Positions 10,376-22,007 of a stretch of DNA of 64,000 nt are shown piece by piece. The DNA comes from Phytophthora quininea (Eukaryota > Oomycota > Peronosporomycetes > Peronosporales > Peronosporaceae), in NCBI GenBank assembly GCA_011947345.1, contig JAAVTG010000254.1, forward strand, positions 1 through 64,000. The letters run 5' to 3'. The stretch's first letter is position 1; the number at the start of each line of letters is the position of its first letter. The position numbers and the translations under genes are program-made. A model generated the notes under the pieces. It was not told where the DNA came from. It saw only the letters and a program-made list of their open reading frames with translations, and searched no databases.

Positions 10376-13300
10376 CTATCGCTGCAACGCTTGGTCGTAC
10401 TCGAAGCGTAGCTCCCAGTCGTCCGTGACCAGCACCTGCGGCTTCCGCACCACAAGCTGGTCGCTCGCGCCGTCGTACACGAAGCTCACCGCACGGTCAC
10501 CGCCCACCAGCATCTTCGTGGGGACATTCGCTTCGGACTGGAAGCCGTACACTACAATGCGCTCCACCGACATCGCCGACGAGTATCGTTTGCCCTCCGG
10601 CGTGGCAGTCATCGCCGTCGACCGCAATCCGTCCTTGGTCTGGTGGTACGAGACCAACGTGCCTTCTCCTTCCAACTCGGCCGCCAACGAACTCTCGTCA
10701 TCCACGTACAATTGGCCACGGGCCTCCAAGTTCTCGTCTAGCGTGACCACCAACGTCATGGGGTCCTTACGCATCAGCTCTGCGCTACGACGGACACGCA
10801 CCTTGCGAGGCAGAATGGTCCCGCCACGCTGGAAGACCGGGATGGCTTCCATCGGCGCCGGTACATTCTCGTACGTCTTGCCGCCAAAGAAGCGCTTGTA
10901 GTTGTCGGACACTTGATACCACAGCGTCTTCTTGTGCTCGTCGACGGACGGTAGGAACACGTCGGTGGCTTCTACTCCTGCTTCTACGATCGGCTTGACG
11001 AGTAGAGCGTCTCCCAGCAGAAACTCCCCTTCCTCGGAGAAGCTTTGCGGTTGTTGCGGGAAGTGCGTCCACAGCGGCCTCATGACTGGCATGCCACTGG
11101 CGTAGCACTCGTAAAACAGCGTGTACATGTAGGGAGGATCGCGTACCGCTCGCGGATCGCTGAGCGGATGTTGGACGTGGTCGGTTCACCAAACAGCCAC
11201 GGCTCTCGACGCACAGAGTGTTCGTGCGCATGGCCGCGGAAGAATGGTTGATACGTTGCTGCCTGGTTCCAACGTGTGAGCAGCTCCGTGGACGGATCGC
11301 CAAAGTAGCCGCCGACATCGGCGCCGACGAACGTCAGGCCCGTAACGGACATGGACAGCAGCATCTTGGTCGCGTAGCGTAGATGGCCCCAGTCCGCAGT
11401 GTTGTCTCCCGTCCAGACGGCTCCGTAGCGCTGCGAGCCGGCCGAGAAAGCCCGTGACAGCACAAATGGACGCTGCATCTCGGGCACAAGCTCCAGCTGC
11501 TCGGCGAAGGCGGAGAAAGGTTTCGGTGGAGACTGTTGGCGAACGAGCTGGCCTTCCATGCTGGTGCGTTGGAACAAAATGCCGTACAGGTTGTGCCACT
11601 CGCGGTGCTCGACGCCTTCCAGACTGGTGCAGCCCTTCCGCATCGTCACCTCCGGGCCGTTGAAGACAGACGGCTCGTTCATATCGTTCCACGTGTACAG
11701 GAAGTCGGTGCTGCCGTGGTAGTTTTCGTGGCGGAATTGGTGACGCCACCACGCACGCGCTTTCGGGGACGTGAAGTCCACGTAGGAAGACTCGCCTGGC
11801 CAACACCAGCCTTTGAAGTCGTTGCCCTGCTCGTCCTTGACGAAGAGACCGAGCTCTTCCGCTTCCTTGTGGATGTAGAAGGGTTTCTTGTCGTTCTGCT
11901 GACTCACTTTGACGTGCGGGTCGACGATCGTCACGGTCTTCCGTCCGGTACGAGCCAACGCCTCCTGCACGTCCACAGGAGTCGGGAAGTTGTGTTCGTC
12001 CCACGTGAAGTAGCGTCTGCCGTCCGTGTGGTCAATGTCGAGCCACAAGACGTCGTACGGGATCAAGTGCTCGTCAAAGCCAGCATTCACACGCTTCATG
12101 TCCGTCTCGCTCTTGTAGTTCCAGCGCGATTGGTGATACCCGAGCAAACACCGGCGGGAGTTGTGCACGACCGGTGAGTTGTGTATACTGCGAGAAGAGG
12201 TCGGCGCTGGACGGTCCGGCCATCAAGAACAGATCGAATCCACCGGACTCACTGACCCAGTGACTTGTTTTCGACGCAGCGTCTTCGTTTGTCCAAATGT
12301 CCACGAACGTCTCGGTCGGGTTGTTCCAGAACATCCCCACAGTGTTGTGCTTGTTAGGCGCCACCAACACCGGGATGGATCCGTACAGCGCCATGGGATT
12401 GTCCAGCTCGTACTCGAACACGTCCAAGTTGTACAAGCGGTAGGGATCACTCACCGTTTTCCTCGTCTCGCTCTCGATCGTGTCCTTGAGAGCAAAGTCC
12501 GTGGCATGCTCAGGGATCCCGTACAGCGATCTCGGGGACGCTGACGCTCCGTGGAAAGTCACATCCAAGCCAATGGAGCTCGGACCAAACTGCTTCTTGT
12601 CTGTGTGCCCTCCGAAAGACTCCTCCCAGCCTTCCATCTTGCTATCGACATCAACGGTAGCTGTATGCTCCGCTCTCTTTTGCACAGACCCGTCTTCATA
12701 GATAGCGAGACCGTTTTCCCCGTAATCTACCACTACTTTCCCCTCGTGCTCATCAATCGAAGCTTGGTCTGCACCAGCTTCCAATTGAGCTTCAGCCACC
12801 GCCCGGTCCTTGCGAACCTCGTAGTGGAACAGTCCTTCATCGTTGGTAGACATGACCTTCTCTCCGTCCAGATAGAGATTCACTCCAAACGGCGACAGTC
12901 TCAAAGCAGCCACGACCTGATGTTCCTCTTGATCTTGAGTAGAATACAGCAATATCTTCTCTTCATCAATTGAAGCTTTCAGTCCAGCTTCAGCTGCTGA
13001 AATTTGCTGTAGCGGTCGAGTTTGATCCGCTGCATCCATGAGGATATCTTCACTGACCCAACGGGTCTTGGGGTCTTCAGGGTTGGCAAATTTCTCGGCT
13101 AGTCGAAGTCGTAGAACTGGAACTTTAGATTGTTGAGCAGTGAGCACAAAACCTAAAGAGCCTTGAAGTGGAATTCCTCCGTGGTTGACTTCATGGACGT
13201 CAAAGTGTACGAGATTGTCTTCGGTGTTTAGCTGGAGACTGGGTTTGAACACTTGAAACTTGGTTGGGAGCTCGGACTTGTCCACATTGCGGAACTTGTT

Positions 13301-13402
13301 GCAGAACTGGGTCTTCTCGCACGTCCGGAACTTGCTGCGGTCCACGGCGGAGACGACCGCAAGCAAGAAGGCGGCGGAGAGCAGCAGACGCCACAACACC
13401 AT
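10376..13402 (-). CDS. ER glucosidase II catalytic alpha subunit (GH31)
   Basis: Trims the inner alpha-1,3-glucoses of N-linked glycans in the ER. ATG at 13402 (internal to a longer frame) begins a clear signal peptide, MVLWRLLLSAAFLLAVVSA, followed by the family's Cys-containing N-terminus (CEKTQFCNKFRNV). Middle motifs include LGYHQSRWNY, WLDIDHTDGRRYFTWD and the GH31 nucleophile region YTWNDMNEPSVFN, then GADVGGYFGDPSTELLTRW and, at the C-terminus, beta-domain sequence. Two frame changes (about 12150 and about 11100) interrupt an otherwise complete protein of ~1,000 residues. The absence of a C-terminal KDEL fits the alpha subunit, which is retained by a beta subunit not seen here. Confidence 0.9.
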
Positions 13403-13727
13403 CGTCCACGTGTCGCGAAAGGAGAATAGTGGCGGGTGATAGAAGTCTGTCAAAGGTATCTCAGGCTGAAGACGGGGTGAAATTGTATGTTCAGCTAAAC
13501 TAACTGTGTATAATTTTAATTATAAAGATGACATCTATCCTTACTCAACGTCAACAAAGATGAGTTTGTCACGGTTGCAACAACGTCATTTTTGATTGCC
13601 CTGGCTAGGAAGCCTACACACGATAGTAAACACCCTTACTTTTGGAATCCTGTTTGTTTTCCTTTCAGAATCGGTAGCTTTCACTACGCTTTGACATTAA
13701 AACTTGTTGATCACACACACCAATTCT

Positions 13728-15112
13728 TCAGTACGTGGAGTCGATGTCGCCCACGCGGATGTTCATGAACTTGACAGTGGCGTCGGGATGTTGCGCTTCA
13801 ACATCCGCCGGACGTCCACCCGAAGTCGGACACGATCCGCGCTTGACTCCGGGCTTGGAGCTGTCGGCTTCGGCCGGGTAGCTGCTGTCCAGCCAAAGGC
13901 AGTAGGCGGCGTGGTCGGACCACAGACTCATGGCGAGCGTCATGCCGTTGGCCATTTGCTTGCCCATCTGAGCGAGTCCTCCTTTGGTGGAGTGATCGTC
14001 CGGATCGCCGAACGTCTTCTTGGCTGCGACGCACATGGCGTCCGTGATGGAGTTGGCGCCGTCGAGACCAGGCCAAGTGCTGCCGGGCATCTTCACAACG
14101 CGATCGTCCTGCTTGAACAAGCGACGCACCTCCACAAGCTCACCAGTCACAGTGTTGTCGCTGGTGAGGAACTGCGTGACGATCGTGAACTTGCGCGTCG
14201 AATCGATGGTGAACTGCGAACCGGGGCCGTAGAAGTTCTGGTTGCCCATGCGGAACGGATTGAAGTCGCAGCCGTCCTTATCGCACACGCCCTTATAGCG
14301 ATTGCCGTCTCCAGAGCCGCATTCCTCAGGACTGGAGCAGCGATGCAGTCCCTCGCCGGCGCAAGGGTGCGTCGTGAAAGCGTTGCTCATGCTGTTGGCT
14401 TCCCAGATATCCAACTCGGCACAGCAGGCGCCGTACTTGCCACCGCCCGAGTTTTGGCTGGTGCCGGCCCAATCCAAAGTGTTGGCCTCGCCGTTGATGA
14501 ACTTGATGTCGTGCGGACATTGAGCGTCGCAGTAGCCCGTGCCGTAGCTGGCACCTGCCTTGTTGGTGGGGAAGTTGGACGAACCTCCGTCAGCGTCCAT
14601 CTGCACGAAGTAGAGCGCGCCATTGAGACCGCAGGGCAGATTCGAGACGTCTACGTCCAGCGTGAACTCCTGGTTCAGCAGTTTGAACTGCTTGTATTGG
14701 GAACTGCCGGCGTCCATGAGGTACACGCGCGAGCCAACGTTGGCACCGTACGGGGTCTGGGTGACTAGCTTGAGCGTCAACTCGTCGGCCGACGTGGTGA
14801 TGCCGTAGGTGCCTTCATAGTTGGCACCTTCGAGCGCGCAGTTCTTGGCGCAAAGCTCGGGGTGGAGCAGAGCGTGGCGTCCCATTGATTGCCGGTGTAG
14901 CAGTTCTTGTAGTCACCTACTTGGTGCAGCCAGCGCCAGTTGGCATCCAGCACGATCGACGTGTCTTCAGTCACGCAACCACCCGACTTGGAGCATTGCT
15001 TGGAAGGCAGGGGAGGGTGCACTTCGGGCGTGTTGGTTCCAGCCTGCTGCGCAGACACTTGGAGGGCGGAAACAGCGGACACCAGCGCGAGGACCGAGAT
15101 CGAAGGCTTCAT
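13728..15112 (-). CDS. GH7 cellobiohydrolase
   Basis: A secreted cellulase acting on cellulose chain ends. The signal peptide [21 protein letters not shown] is followed by the GH7 start ([18 protein letters not shown]) and the catalytic signature ELDIWEAN, whose E-x-D-x-x-E residues are nucleophile, helper and acid/base. Many conserved cysteines and [16 protein letters not shown] confirm the fold. A frame break near 14855 (TLCS / [13 protein letters not shown]) needs one extra base. There is no carbohydrate-binding module; the protein ends soon after the catalytic domain at ~461 residues. Roles could be plant cell-wall degradation or remodelling of the oomycete's own cellulose-containing wall. 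Confidence 0.92.
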
Positions 15113-15145
15113 CGCTGGAGGGCTTGAGGTGTTGACGAAGTCTTA

Positions 15146-15160
15146 CGAATTGAAAAGTGA
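15146..15160 (-). promoter_or_regulatory. Oomycete Inr/FPR of the GH7 gene
   Basis: On the minus strand TCACTTTTCAATTCG lies ~35 bp before the GH7 ATG (15112). Confidence 0.6.
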
Positions 15161-15826
15161 CGGAAAAGCACTAAGCAGAACTTGGCAGCGACCGAATTCA
15201 ATCAAGCTGAAAGTGGACAATCGATGCAGACGTGCGTCAAGCGTCAGCACGGCATCGTACGACGGCGCTCGAGGTCGTCAGCGGTTCTCAGATCGGATGT
15301 TGCCTTTCACTTCAACGTGTACACAATATTGTGTACAGTGTTCCCCTTTCAAACTGATTGGACCCCTCTTTAAAGCGATCCAGTTTGGCTGGCTGTCACT
15401 GCCTGGCATCTTCATTCGGACGCCGTCGAGCACAAGTCCCCAGTAGATTTCATACCACAGCACTTCACAGAAGTTCACTTGGCTGCTCATCCAACGTGTT
15501 CTTTATTCATAGTGCGAGAGTCAACAACGCTCGCCTGCTTTCATGCTGCGCCCCACTCCTCCGTGGCCAGTGTGCAACAATTGCGAGCTTACATCTCCAA
15601 ACCTGCGTAGTATTTGGTCGTGCGTTGCACCTCACAGAAGACCGCTTGGTCGCCTCGTTAGAGACGGTCTTTTTCGGTGCCAAAGGAACCTTGTCACGCC
15701 TGCTTTCTTGTCGACTTGTGCCTCCGTAGTCGACTAGCAACATTAGCGTGCCCACATACCCCAACCAACACCTCGTAGTACTACATGTAGCAGCATGTAT
15801 CCCTTCAGAAATCAACCAGGTTGCAT
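15161..15826. other. Intergenic spacer
   Basis: No supported gene. Short open frames on both strands (for example minus 15507-15815) show no domain or hydrophobic pattern. Confidence 0.4.
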
Positions 15827-16759
15827 TTACGCCACGCTTTCCTTCTGCCTCCTGTCCCTACTGTCTCCGTAGATCTCTGATTGCTGGTCTAATTGGCCGC
15901 CGCGGCGCGTTTGGTCGAGCGGCTGCGCCTTGAGCTGCACGAACAGCTGCCGCATCCGAGAGACGTCCTGCTCGTCCTCCTTGGTCTTCTTGGCCGGGAC
16001 AGCCACAGGCTTCTGGTCCTGCGTCTTGCTGTCCTTCTTGCTGTTGGCCACGTCCAACTTCTTCTTGCGGTTCACCTCCAGGTCCACGAGCGTCACCACG
16101 CGCTCCCATGGGTTCTCGTTCTGCAGGTCGGCCACCATCTTCTCAAGAGTGGCCTGCTCGAACACGCGGTTGGCCTGCATTTTGGACTCTTTAATGCGTT
16201 CGCGCTCGGCCAGGAACTGCTTCATGTCCTCCTCGGCCTTGGCCTTGCACTCGACTGCCACCTTCTCCTGCTCCTGCGCCTTCACGGCGATCTTCTCCTC
16301 ATACTCGCGCATAAACTTGCTGTAAAATATAAAACATCAGTTTCCTGCCTTTTAAACGAACATTTCTAGACGTACGTGAGTTCATTGTCCTCTTCCACGA
16401 CGGGGATTTGGGCAGGGATTTCCACGGGGGCGGCGGGGATCTCGGGAGGAGCTTCGTACGACGTCCCAGCGGGAGCTTCAAAGGGAGTCTCTTGAGGGGC
16501 GTCGAACGGCGTCTCGTTCGGCTGGTCGAACTCCATGGGCTGGTAGCTCTCGCTCTGGTCGAACGTGCCGTTGGTGGCGTCCGTGGGCTCCACCTCGTAA
16601 AAGCTACGACATGATAATGGTTAGATATCTTGTTTCTTTGCTATAAAATGTTTTATTAATTGCCACGTACTCGCCGGCGTTGTCGGCCGGGGGCGCAAAG
16701 TCGGTGAGCTCTGCGGGCGTCTCGCCTTCGACTGGGGTGCCGTCTCCGAACGGATCCAT
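15827..16759 (-). CDS. Clathrin light chain (3 exons)
   Basis: Binds the clathrin heavy chain and regulates triskelion assembly in endocytosis. Exon 1 (16759-16671) starts MDPFGDGTPVEGETPAELTD. Exon 2 (16603-16376) is Pro/Glu-rich (TPFDAPQETPFEAP). Exon 3 (16319-15827) carries the long heavy-chain-binding helix (MREYEEKIAVKAQEQEKVAV) and NPWERVVTLVDLEV, the clathrin light chain C-terminal signature. Introns of 67 and 56 bp have GT-AG ends, and the joined codons read through (AGD/FYEVEP; NELT/KFMREY). Total ~269 residues, intact. Acidic N-terminus, coiled-coil middle and NPWERV motif together make the assignment strong. Confidence 0.88.
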
Positions 16760-17043
16760 TGTGTGCTATCTGTCTGAATCGCCTTGAGAGCCGCGCGCTT
16801 CTTCGCTTGCGTGTTGTCGTCGGGGGCAAGCGACGGTTAGGCTTGCCACTAAGGCGACGTTCATTGGCTAAAAATATCGCCAAAAGATACTGCCTAAGGT
16901 AGGTGATAGCTAGGATTGGTCCGTATTTTGAGACGAATAAAACACTATTCTAGGAGGCGACTGGCCACCAGTGATTCGCAGTGTTTCGCAAAGCGCTCCT
17001 CGGTCGCCGCACAGTAGGAAAACCAAGCCAATCCGACGCCAAA

Positions 17044-17393
17044 ATGGTCAAGCAGAAAAACCACACCGCCCGCAACAACACGGTCAAGGCCCACCGCAAC
17101 GGCATCAAGAAGCCGAAGGTCCACCGCTTCCACTCCACGCGCGGCGTACGTCCTTCCTCCAATACATAACGTTTATCTATTATCGAAGTTGCAGGCAATC
17201 TGACGCTCTGTTCTCCGCCCCCATTCAGCTTGACCCCAAGTTCCTGCGCAACCAGCACTGGGCCAAGAAGTTCGACAAGAAGCACCGCAACCGCAAGAAC
17301 AAGGACAGCAAGGTGGGGCCCTCTGCTCTATCTGTTAGCTACAAGGTCATCAAGGAACTGACTATTATGACACATTCTTTACAGGACGAATAA
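17044..17393 (+). CDS. RPL29: 60S ribosomal protein eL29 (3 exons)
   Basis: Exon 1 (17044-17145) encodes [20 protein letters not shown] and on to HRFHSTRG. After an 83-bp intron, exon 2 (17229-17312) gives [20 protein letters not shown] to KDSK. A 72-bp intron ending TTTACAG leads to a tiny last exon, GAC GAA TAA (17385-17393). The product is 64 residues, very basic, normal for eL29. Splice sites are GT-AG and all joins are in frame. Confidence 0.92.
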
Positions 17394-18062
17394 ATTAGCG
17401 ACCTCGCAGCTCTAGTCGACGGAGAAACTGTCGATCCTGCGAGTCACTTTTCCTCTGAACGCCCTGCTCGGTTTCCGTCTTCGGTCAGAGCCGAGCTCGG
17501 TGCGGAAGTGGCGAGTTAGGGTCGGTCGTGGTTGATTGAGACGCTTTGGTGAGAGCCGAGCGTCTTTGCTTGAAAACCGAAAATGCAGTTCAAAGTGCGG
17601 GAGGAATTGGCTTTTCTCCTCGCTTTTGTTTGCATTGGACAAGGGGCGTTACAGGGTTGAAGGTTCTTGTTTGTGTCTCGACAGGTTGAAGCGGACAAGG
17701 GAAACAGGTGCAGCGGCAGGGAAAGATAGAGTGTGCCGAAGCGAGTGACCGAGTGGAGATGAAGATCAACAATCAAACTTATCTACATTCACTGAACCAA
17801 AGCGTGAGCAGAAAAACACTTTTGTCGGATCCACTTGACACTCGACTTCGGTACACTTTGGATAGTGTTGCATGTTGGCGTTGGATGAGGAAGATGATGA
17901 TTTCCAAAATCTTATCTACATTTTCTGAAGCAACTTCGAGTTGCTTTGTGAAGACAACATCAACGTTTGATTCCTCATCCAACAACGCTGTAGTAATTCC
18001 AATTCAATGAACGTCATCTAATTGCCTGGATCTCAAAGTGTTATCCATCTGAACAATCTATC
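17394..18062. other. Convergent intergenic spacer
   Basis: 3' flanks of eL29 and the THUMP gene. Overlapping short open frames on both strands (17412-17776 minus, 17536-17748 plus) have no recognisable features, so I see no gene. Confidence 0.45.
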
Positions 18063-19031
18063 CTACTCCTGCTCCTCATCTTGGTCAGCTTGAACAGCCT
18101 CCTTCTCCTTGTCCGTACCTTCAGCAAGTTTGGCTTCGTCTTCAGCAGGTTTGGTGTCGTCGGTCTCGTCCTTCTCCTTCTTCACCTCCTTCTTGTCTTT
18201 CTTCTGGGTCTGTTGGCCCGGCACAGGCGGATCAATGATCGATCGCGCATTATACTTTTTGTATCTATGGAAGTTGGTGACAACGCTAAAGCCGCACGTG
18301 TTGCGGAACACTTCCATGAGCAGCACCGAGTGCGGCGTGGTGAGGTTCACCTTGGAGTCCTCTGGCCCCACAATGTCCACGAGCGCATTAATGACGTCCA
18401 TGCTGTCGAGGTTGGTGCAGTTGCGTCGCTTGAACTCGACTGCGAATTCCAACGGGTCGTTGGTGCCTGCCTTCTTCTGCTCTTCCCTGAATTTCTCTAC
18501 ATGACTTTTGATCATTGGCGTCGCCATCTCCTTGATGGCTTCTACACTAGAGTAACCAATCTTCTCTAATGGGATCATCCGGGTGATGAACCTCGACGTA
18601 AACTCCTTGGAGGTCTCCACCTCTGCAAAGAGCTTGTCCAAGAGCTCCACCACCGAGATATCGTCGTCTTTGCATTGGATCAGGATGGCTCCCTTCACGC
18701 CCGTATCTAATGGCGTGAATCTGCCAGTCTGGCGACTCTTGGATTGGCTTTGCAGAGCGGCAATCTCCTCTTGAAGCTTCTTCTGCACCGAATCGGCCGA
18801 CTCCTTCGAGTCTTCAGCGGCTTTTTCCTCGTCTTTGACTGGATAAAACTTGTCTGCTGCTTCGTTGAGGATATTGAGCGCGTCCGCCACGCTCTGGCGC
18901 TCCTTGGTCTTGTCGCAGGTCACCAACACTCCTCCGTGTCCCTTAGCAGTCGCAGCAGCACCCAGCGCCCCCTTGTGCCGCTTGTTGCCGTCGTTGCGGT
19001 TCATCCATTGCTTCTTGCGCTTCTCCACCAT
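18063..19031 (-). CDS. THUMPD1: THUMP domain protein (Tan1/THUMPD1 family)
   Basis: Adapter for N4-acetylation of cytidine 12 in tRNA-Ser and tRNA-Leu, working with the Kre33/NAT10 acetyltransferase. From ATG 19031, a basic start (MVEKRKKQWMNRNDGNKRHK) leads to GGVLVTCDKTKERQSVADAL, the Tan1-type opening, then the THUMP region (FTSRFITRMIPLEKIGYSSVEAI to GFSVVTNFHRYKKYNARS). A lysine/glutamate-rich tail of ~55 residues ends the protein (~322 residues). A longer frame begins at 19061, but the internal ATG fits the family and leaves room for the shared promoter. The reading is intact. Confidence 0.85.
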   Translation of the reverse strand: MVEKRKKQWMNRNDGNKRHKGALGAAATAKGHGGVLVTCDKTKERQSVADALNILNEAADKFYPVKDEEKAAEDSKESADSVQKKLQEEIAALQSQSKSRQTGRFTPLDTGVKGAILIQCKDDDISVVELLDKLFAEVETSKEFTSRFITRMIPLEKIGYSSVEAIKEMATPMIKSHVEKFREEQKKAGTNDPLEFAVEFKRRNCTNLDSMDVINALVDIVGPEDSKVNLTTPHSVLLMEVFRNTCGFSVVTNFHRYKKYNARSIIDPPVPGQQTQKKDKKEVKKEKDETDDTKPAEDEAKLAEGTDKEKEAVQADQDEEQE

Positions 19032-19115
19032 TGTATTGTAAAAATGCAACTGACCAATCACAGGATTTTACTAAACAATAAAGTCACTGGTTGGCAAAGT
19101 ACGTCACTTTCGACA
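19032..19115. promoter_or_regulatory. Compact bidirectional promoter
   Basis: Only 84 bp separate the divergent ATGs of the Tan1-like and WDR18-like genes. The interval has a CCAAT box (near 19052) and AT-rich stretches. Both products act in tRNA/rRNA maturation, so co-regulation is plausible. Confidence 0.55.
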
Positions 19116-20282
19116 ATGGCAACCACGGCGCTGTCCGACTACGTCTTGCTGCTGGGCTCCAGCCAGGAGAACGAGCTGCTGGTGGCCGATGCATCCACTG
19201 GCGGCCAATTGTACTGCTTTAAAAACTGCCGCGCGGCACAGAACGGCGTGCACGCGGTGCCCCGAACCGACCACTTAGTCGCCGTTCAAGACGGCAAGTT
19301 GGCGCTCAACCTCTGGAACTGGGGCAAGGACATGCCCGTGTGGAAGTGCCACGTGGCCGAGAAGATGGGACCCGTCACCTCCTCCAGTTGCGGCAATTTC
19401 TTATTCGCAGGTGCCGAGTCGGGCAAAGTCTACGTCTGGGACATCAAGACCGGCGAGTTGGTGACGGTGTTCGACGCCCACTACAAGCGAGTTTCCGCCT
19501 TGGCGTTGACGTCGGACGATTCCCACTTGGTGACGGCTGGAGAGGACGCCATCGTCCATGTGTGGAGACTCGTGGACTTGTTGGACGAACCGGACGCAGC
19601 TTCCAGTTTCCAACAAGGAGTGACTCCGGTCGTGAGCTTCACGGACCACGTGCTGCCGGTGACGGCGCTGCATGTCGGCCTGGGAGGAGTGAACGCTCGC
19701 ATCTACACTGCGTCGCTAGACCGAACCTGCAAGATTTGGACGCTCAGCTCGTCGCAGTGTCTGTACAGTGTCTCGTGTCCGTCCTACGTCAACGCCTGCG
19801 TGGCGGACCCCATGGAGCAGCGGTTGTTCATGGGCTGTGGCAACGGGAAGATCTACTCGCTGGAGTTAAATGCTGCAGCGACGTCGGTCACGGCTGCGAC
19901 TGCTCGTGTCGCCAATGCGTCGACTGCGCCGACTGCGAATGGATCGCCCTGGGGACCGGAAGCTTTGCTGCCGGACGCGTTTGAAGGACATGAGAGCAGT
20001 GTGACGTCGATGCAGATTCACGCCAGCGGCGCGTTCCTGGTGTCTGGAGATGAAAGCGGCGTCGTGCGAGTTTGGGACAGCTTGAGTCGCCAGTCACTGC
20101 GCACGATCAAACTGTTCAAGGGCAAAGTGACGGCGCTAGTGCTGCTCCCTCGACCACGACACCTTTTCCGTCAGGCCAAGACGCCGTTCACATTGGAGAA
20201 CGAAGACCCTGACGACCTGCTCGCCACACCGCTACCAGTTGCCCCGTTGAAGAAGTATATGAACGCCTCGAACGACAATTAG
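19116..20282 (+). CDS. WDR18: WD40 protein WDR18/Ipi3, pre-rRNA processing
   Basis: Component of the Rix1/PELP1 complex, which matures the 60S subunit (ITS2 processing). The 388-residue single-exon reading is all WD-repeat-like: GPVTSSSCGNFLFAGAESGK, KVYVWDIKTGELVTVFDAHY, RIYTASLDRTCKIWTLSSSQ and VSGDESGVVRVWDSLSRQSL. The pattern of a short N-terminal LLLGSSQENELLVADASTGG strand and a GH-poor first repeat fits Ipi3/WDR18 better than generic WD proteins. Intact; shares its promoter region with the Tan1-like gene. Confidence 0.82.
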   Translation: MATTALSDYVLLLGSSQENELLVADASTGGQLYCFKNCRAAQNGVHAVPRTDHLVAVQDGKLALNLWNWGKDMPVWKCHVAEKMGPVTSSSCGNFLFAGAESGKVYVWDIKTGELVTVFDAHYKRVSALALTSDDSHLVTAGEDAIVHVWRLVDLLDEPDAASSFQQGVTPVVSFTDHVLPVTALHVGLGGVNARIYTASLDRTCKIWTLSSSQCLYSVSCPSYVNACVADPMEQRLFMGCGNGKIYSLELNAAATSVTAATARVANASTAPTANGSPWGPEALLPDAFEGHESSVTSMQIHASGAFLVSGDESGVVRVWDSLSRQSLRTIKLFKGKVTALVLLPRPRHLFRQAKTPFTLENEDPDDLLATPLPVAPLKKYMNASNDN

Positions 20283-20458
20283 CCAGCCATTTTGACAGAG
20301 TACTTGGATCAATAGACAGACATTGCATTCCGACAAGCGCTTTTATTTCCAGCTCAATGGCGCCTGTATTTTCGTCCTTGGGACGTGGCGAAGAAGGACT
20401 TGCGACGTTGGCGATGCACAACACGATAACATCTCTGCGTTGAAAGGCTCGATCCATC

Positions 20459-20879
20459 ATGATGGACGATGGCTCGGTGAGAGAAGCGCAGCCTGCGGGC
20501 GAGTTCGAGGAGATGACGACGCCAAAGCTGCAGGAGCGGATGGACAGAGCCACCGACAACCAGGTTCGCTGTGAAGAGCATTCCTTTGGTGTTGCATTTG
20601 GCGTTGAGCTCAGCGTTTGTTTTGCAGGAGCGACAACTGGATGCCATCTACTCGGGCGTCAAGCGACTCCACCAGGCAGCCAACGCCACCAACAACGAAG
20701 TCATCTCGCAGAACGCCATGCTGGAGCACATCAGTGTGCAAGTCGGCGACACGGACGCGGCCGTGCAGGAGCAGACCAAAGCTGCCCGCAAAGTCGTCTC
20801 GGCACACCGCAAGCTCGGCTGCTACTACGTGATCATCATGCTGCTGGCTGCAGCTCTGCTGGCAGTCATCTTCATTTAG
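20459..20879 (+). CDS. Tail-anchored Qc-type SNARE
   Basis: A membrane-fusion protein of the endomembrane system. Exon 1 (20459-20563) encodes MMDDGSVREAQPAGEFEEMT and ends DRATDNQ. A 64-bp GT-AG intron (20564-20627) follows. Exon 2 (20628-20879) gives the SNARE helix RQLDAIYSGVKRLHQAANAT...NEVISQNAMLEHISVQ, with the central glutamine of the ionic layer, and a C-terminal membrane anchor YYVIIMLLAAALLAVIFI. At 118 residues there is no N-terminal regulatory domain, resembling Bet1/syntaxin-8-like proteins. The exact subfamily is not decided. Confidence 0.75.
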
Positions 20880-21164
20880 GAAGCAGCTTCGCGAAGATAA
20901 GACATTCCAATATCAATTCAGGAAGAACAGCATGACCCAACCTTGTGTTAGAATAGTGTTTGTTGATTGATTCACCATTACGATATCTCCTGGTGCCATT
21001 GACAGCCATGTGGGTCCAACAGAGCAAAGTGGTGGAGAGTGTCAGCGACACCTTTCAGCACAATGAAAGCGCTCAGTACAGAGAGCGCTATCTCTGCTGC
21101 GACTCAAACAGCCTCAGCACACAACAGCTTTGAGCACGACGGTAGGCGAAAAGGAAGTACCAAC

Positions 21165-21974
21165 CTAGTAACGGTAGGTCTCCGGCTTGAAGGGGCCCGT
21201 GGGCTTCACGCCAATGTACTCGGCCTGCTCGTCCGACAGCACCGTCAGCTGAGCACCGAGGTTGTCCAGGTGCAGACGAGCGACCTTCTCGTCCAGCTCC
21301 TTGGGGAGCACGTACACCTTACCGGTGGCGTACTTGCCCGTGTCACGCTCCTTCCAGAGCTCGATCTGAGCCAGGGTCTGGTTGGTGAACGAGTTGGACA
21401 TGACGAAAGACGGGTGGCCCGTGGCGCAGCCCAAGTTGAGCAGACGGCCCTCCGCCAGGACGATGACGGCGTGGCCGTCCTCGAACACGAAGCGGTCCAC
21501 CTGGGGCTTGATGTTCTGGCGCTTGGAGATCTTCATGACACCAGCCATGTCGATCTCATTGTCGAAGTGGCCAATGTTGCCAACAATAGCGTTGTTCTTC
21601 ATCTTGAGCATGTCCTTGGCCATAATAATGTCCTTGTTGCCAGTGGTAGTGATGAAGATGTCGGCCTTAGACACGACCGTCTCGAGACGGACGACCTGGA
21701 AGCCTTCCATACAGGCCTGCAGGGCGCAGATGGGGTCCACCTCCGTCACGTAGACGACCGAACCGGCAGCCTTCATGGCCTGGGCGCAACCCTTGCCGAC
21801 GTCGCCGAAGCCGCAGATCACGACGCGCTTACCGGCCAGCATGACGTCGGTAGCACGCATGATGCCATCGGGCAGCGAGTGGCGGCAGCCGTACAGGTTG
21901 TCGAACTTGGACTTGGTGACCGAGTCGTTGACGTTGATGGCCGGGAAGAGCAGTGAGCCGTTCTTCTCCATCTG

Positions 21975-22007
<33 letters not shown>

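Noticed and set aside
13704..14768. 354-codon plus-strand frame opposite the GH7 gene
   Set aside because: GC-rich codon use leaves the antisense frame open. The minus strand has a full cellulase with catalytic motif, so this is a shadow.
21039..21956. 305-codon plus-strand frame opposite adenosylhomocysteinase
   Set aside because: Mirror of a highly conserved enzyme; no domain of its own.
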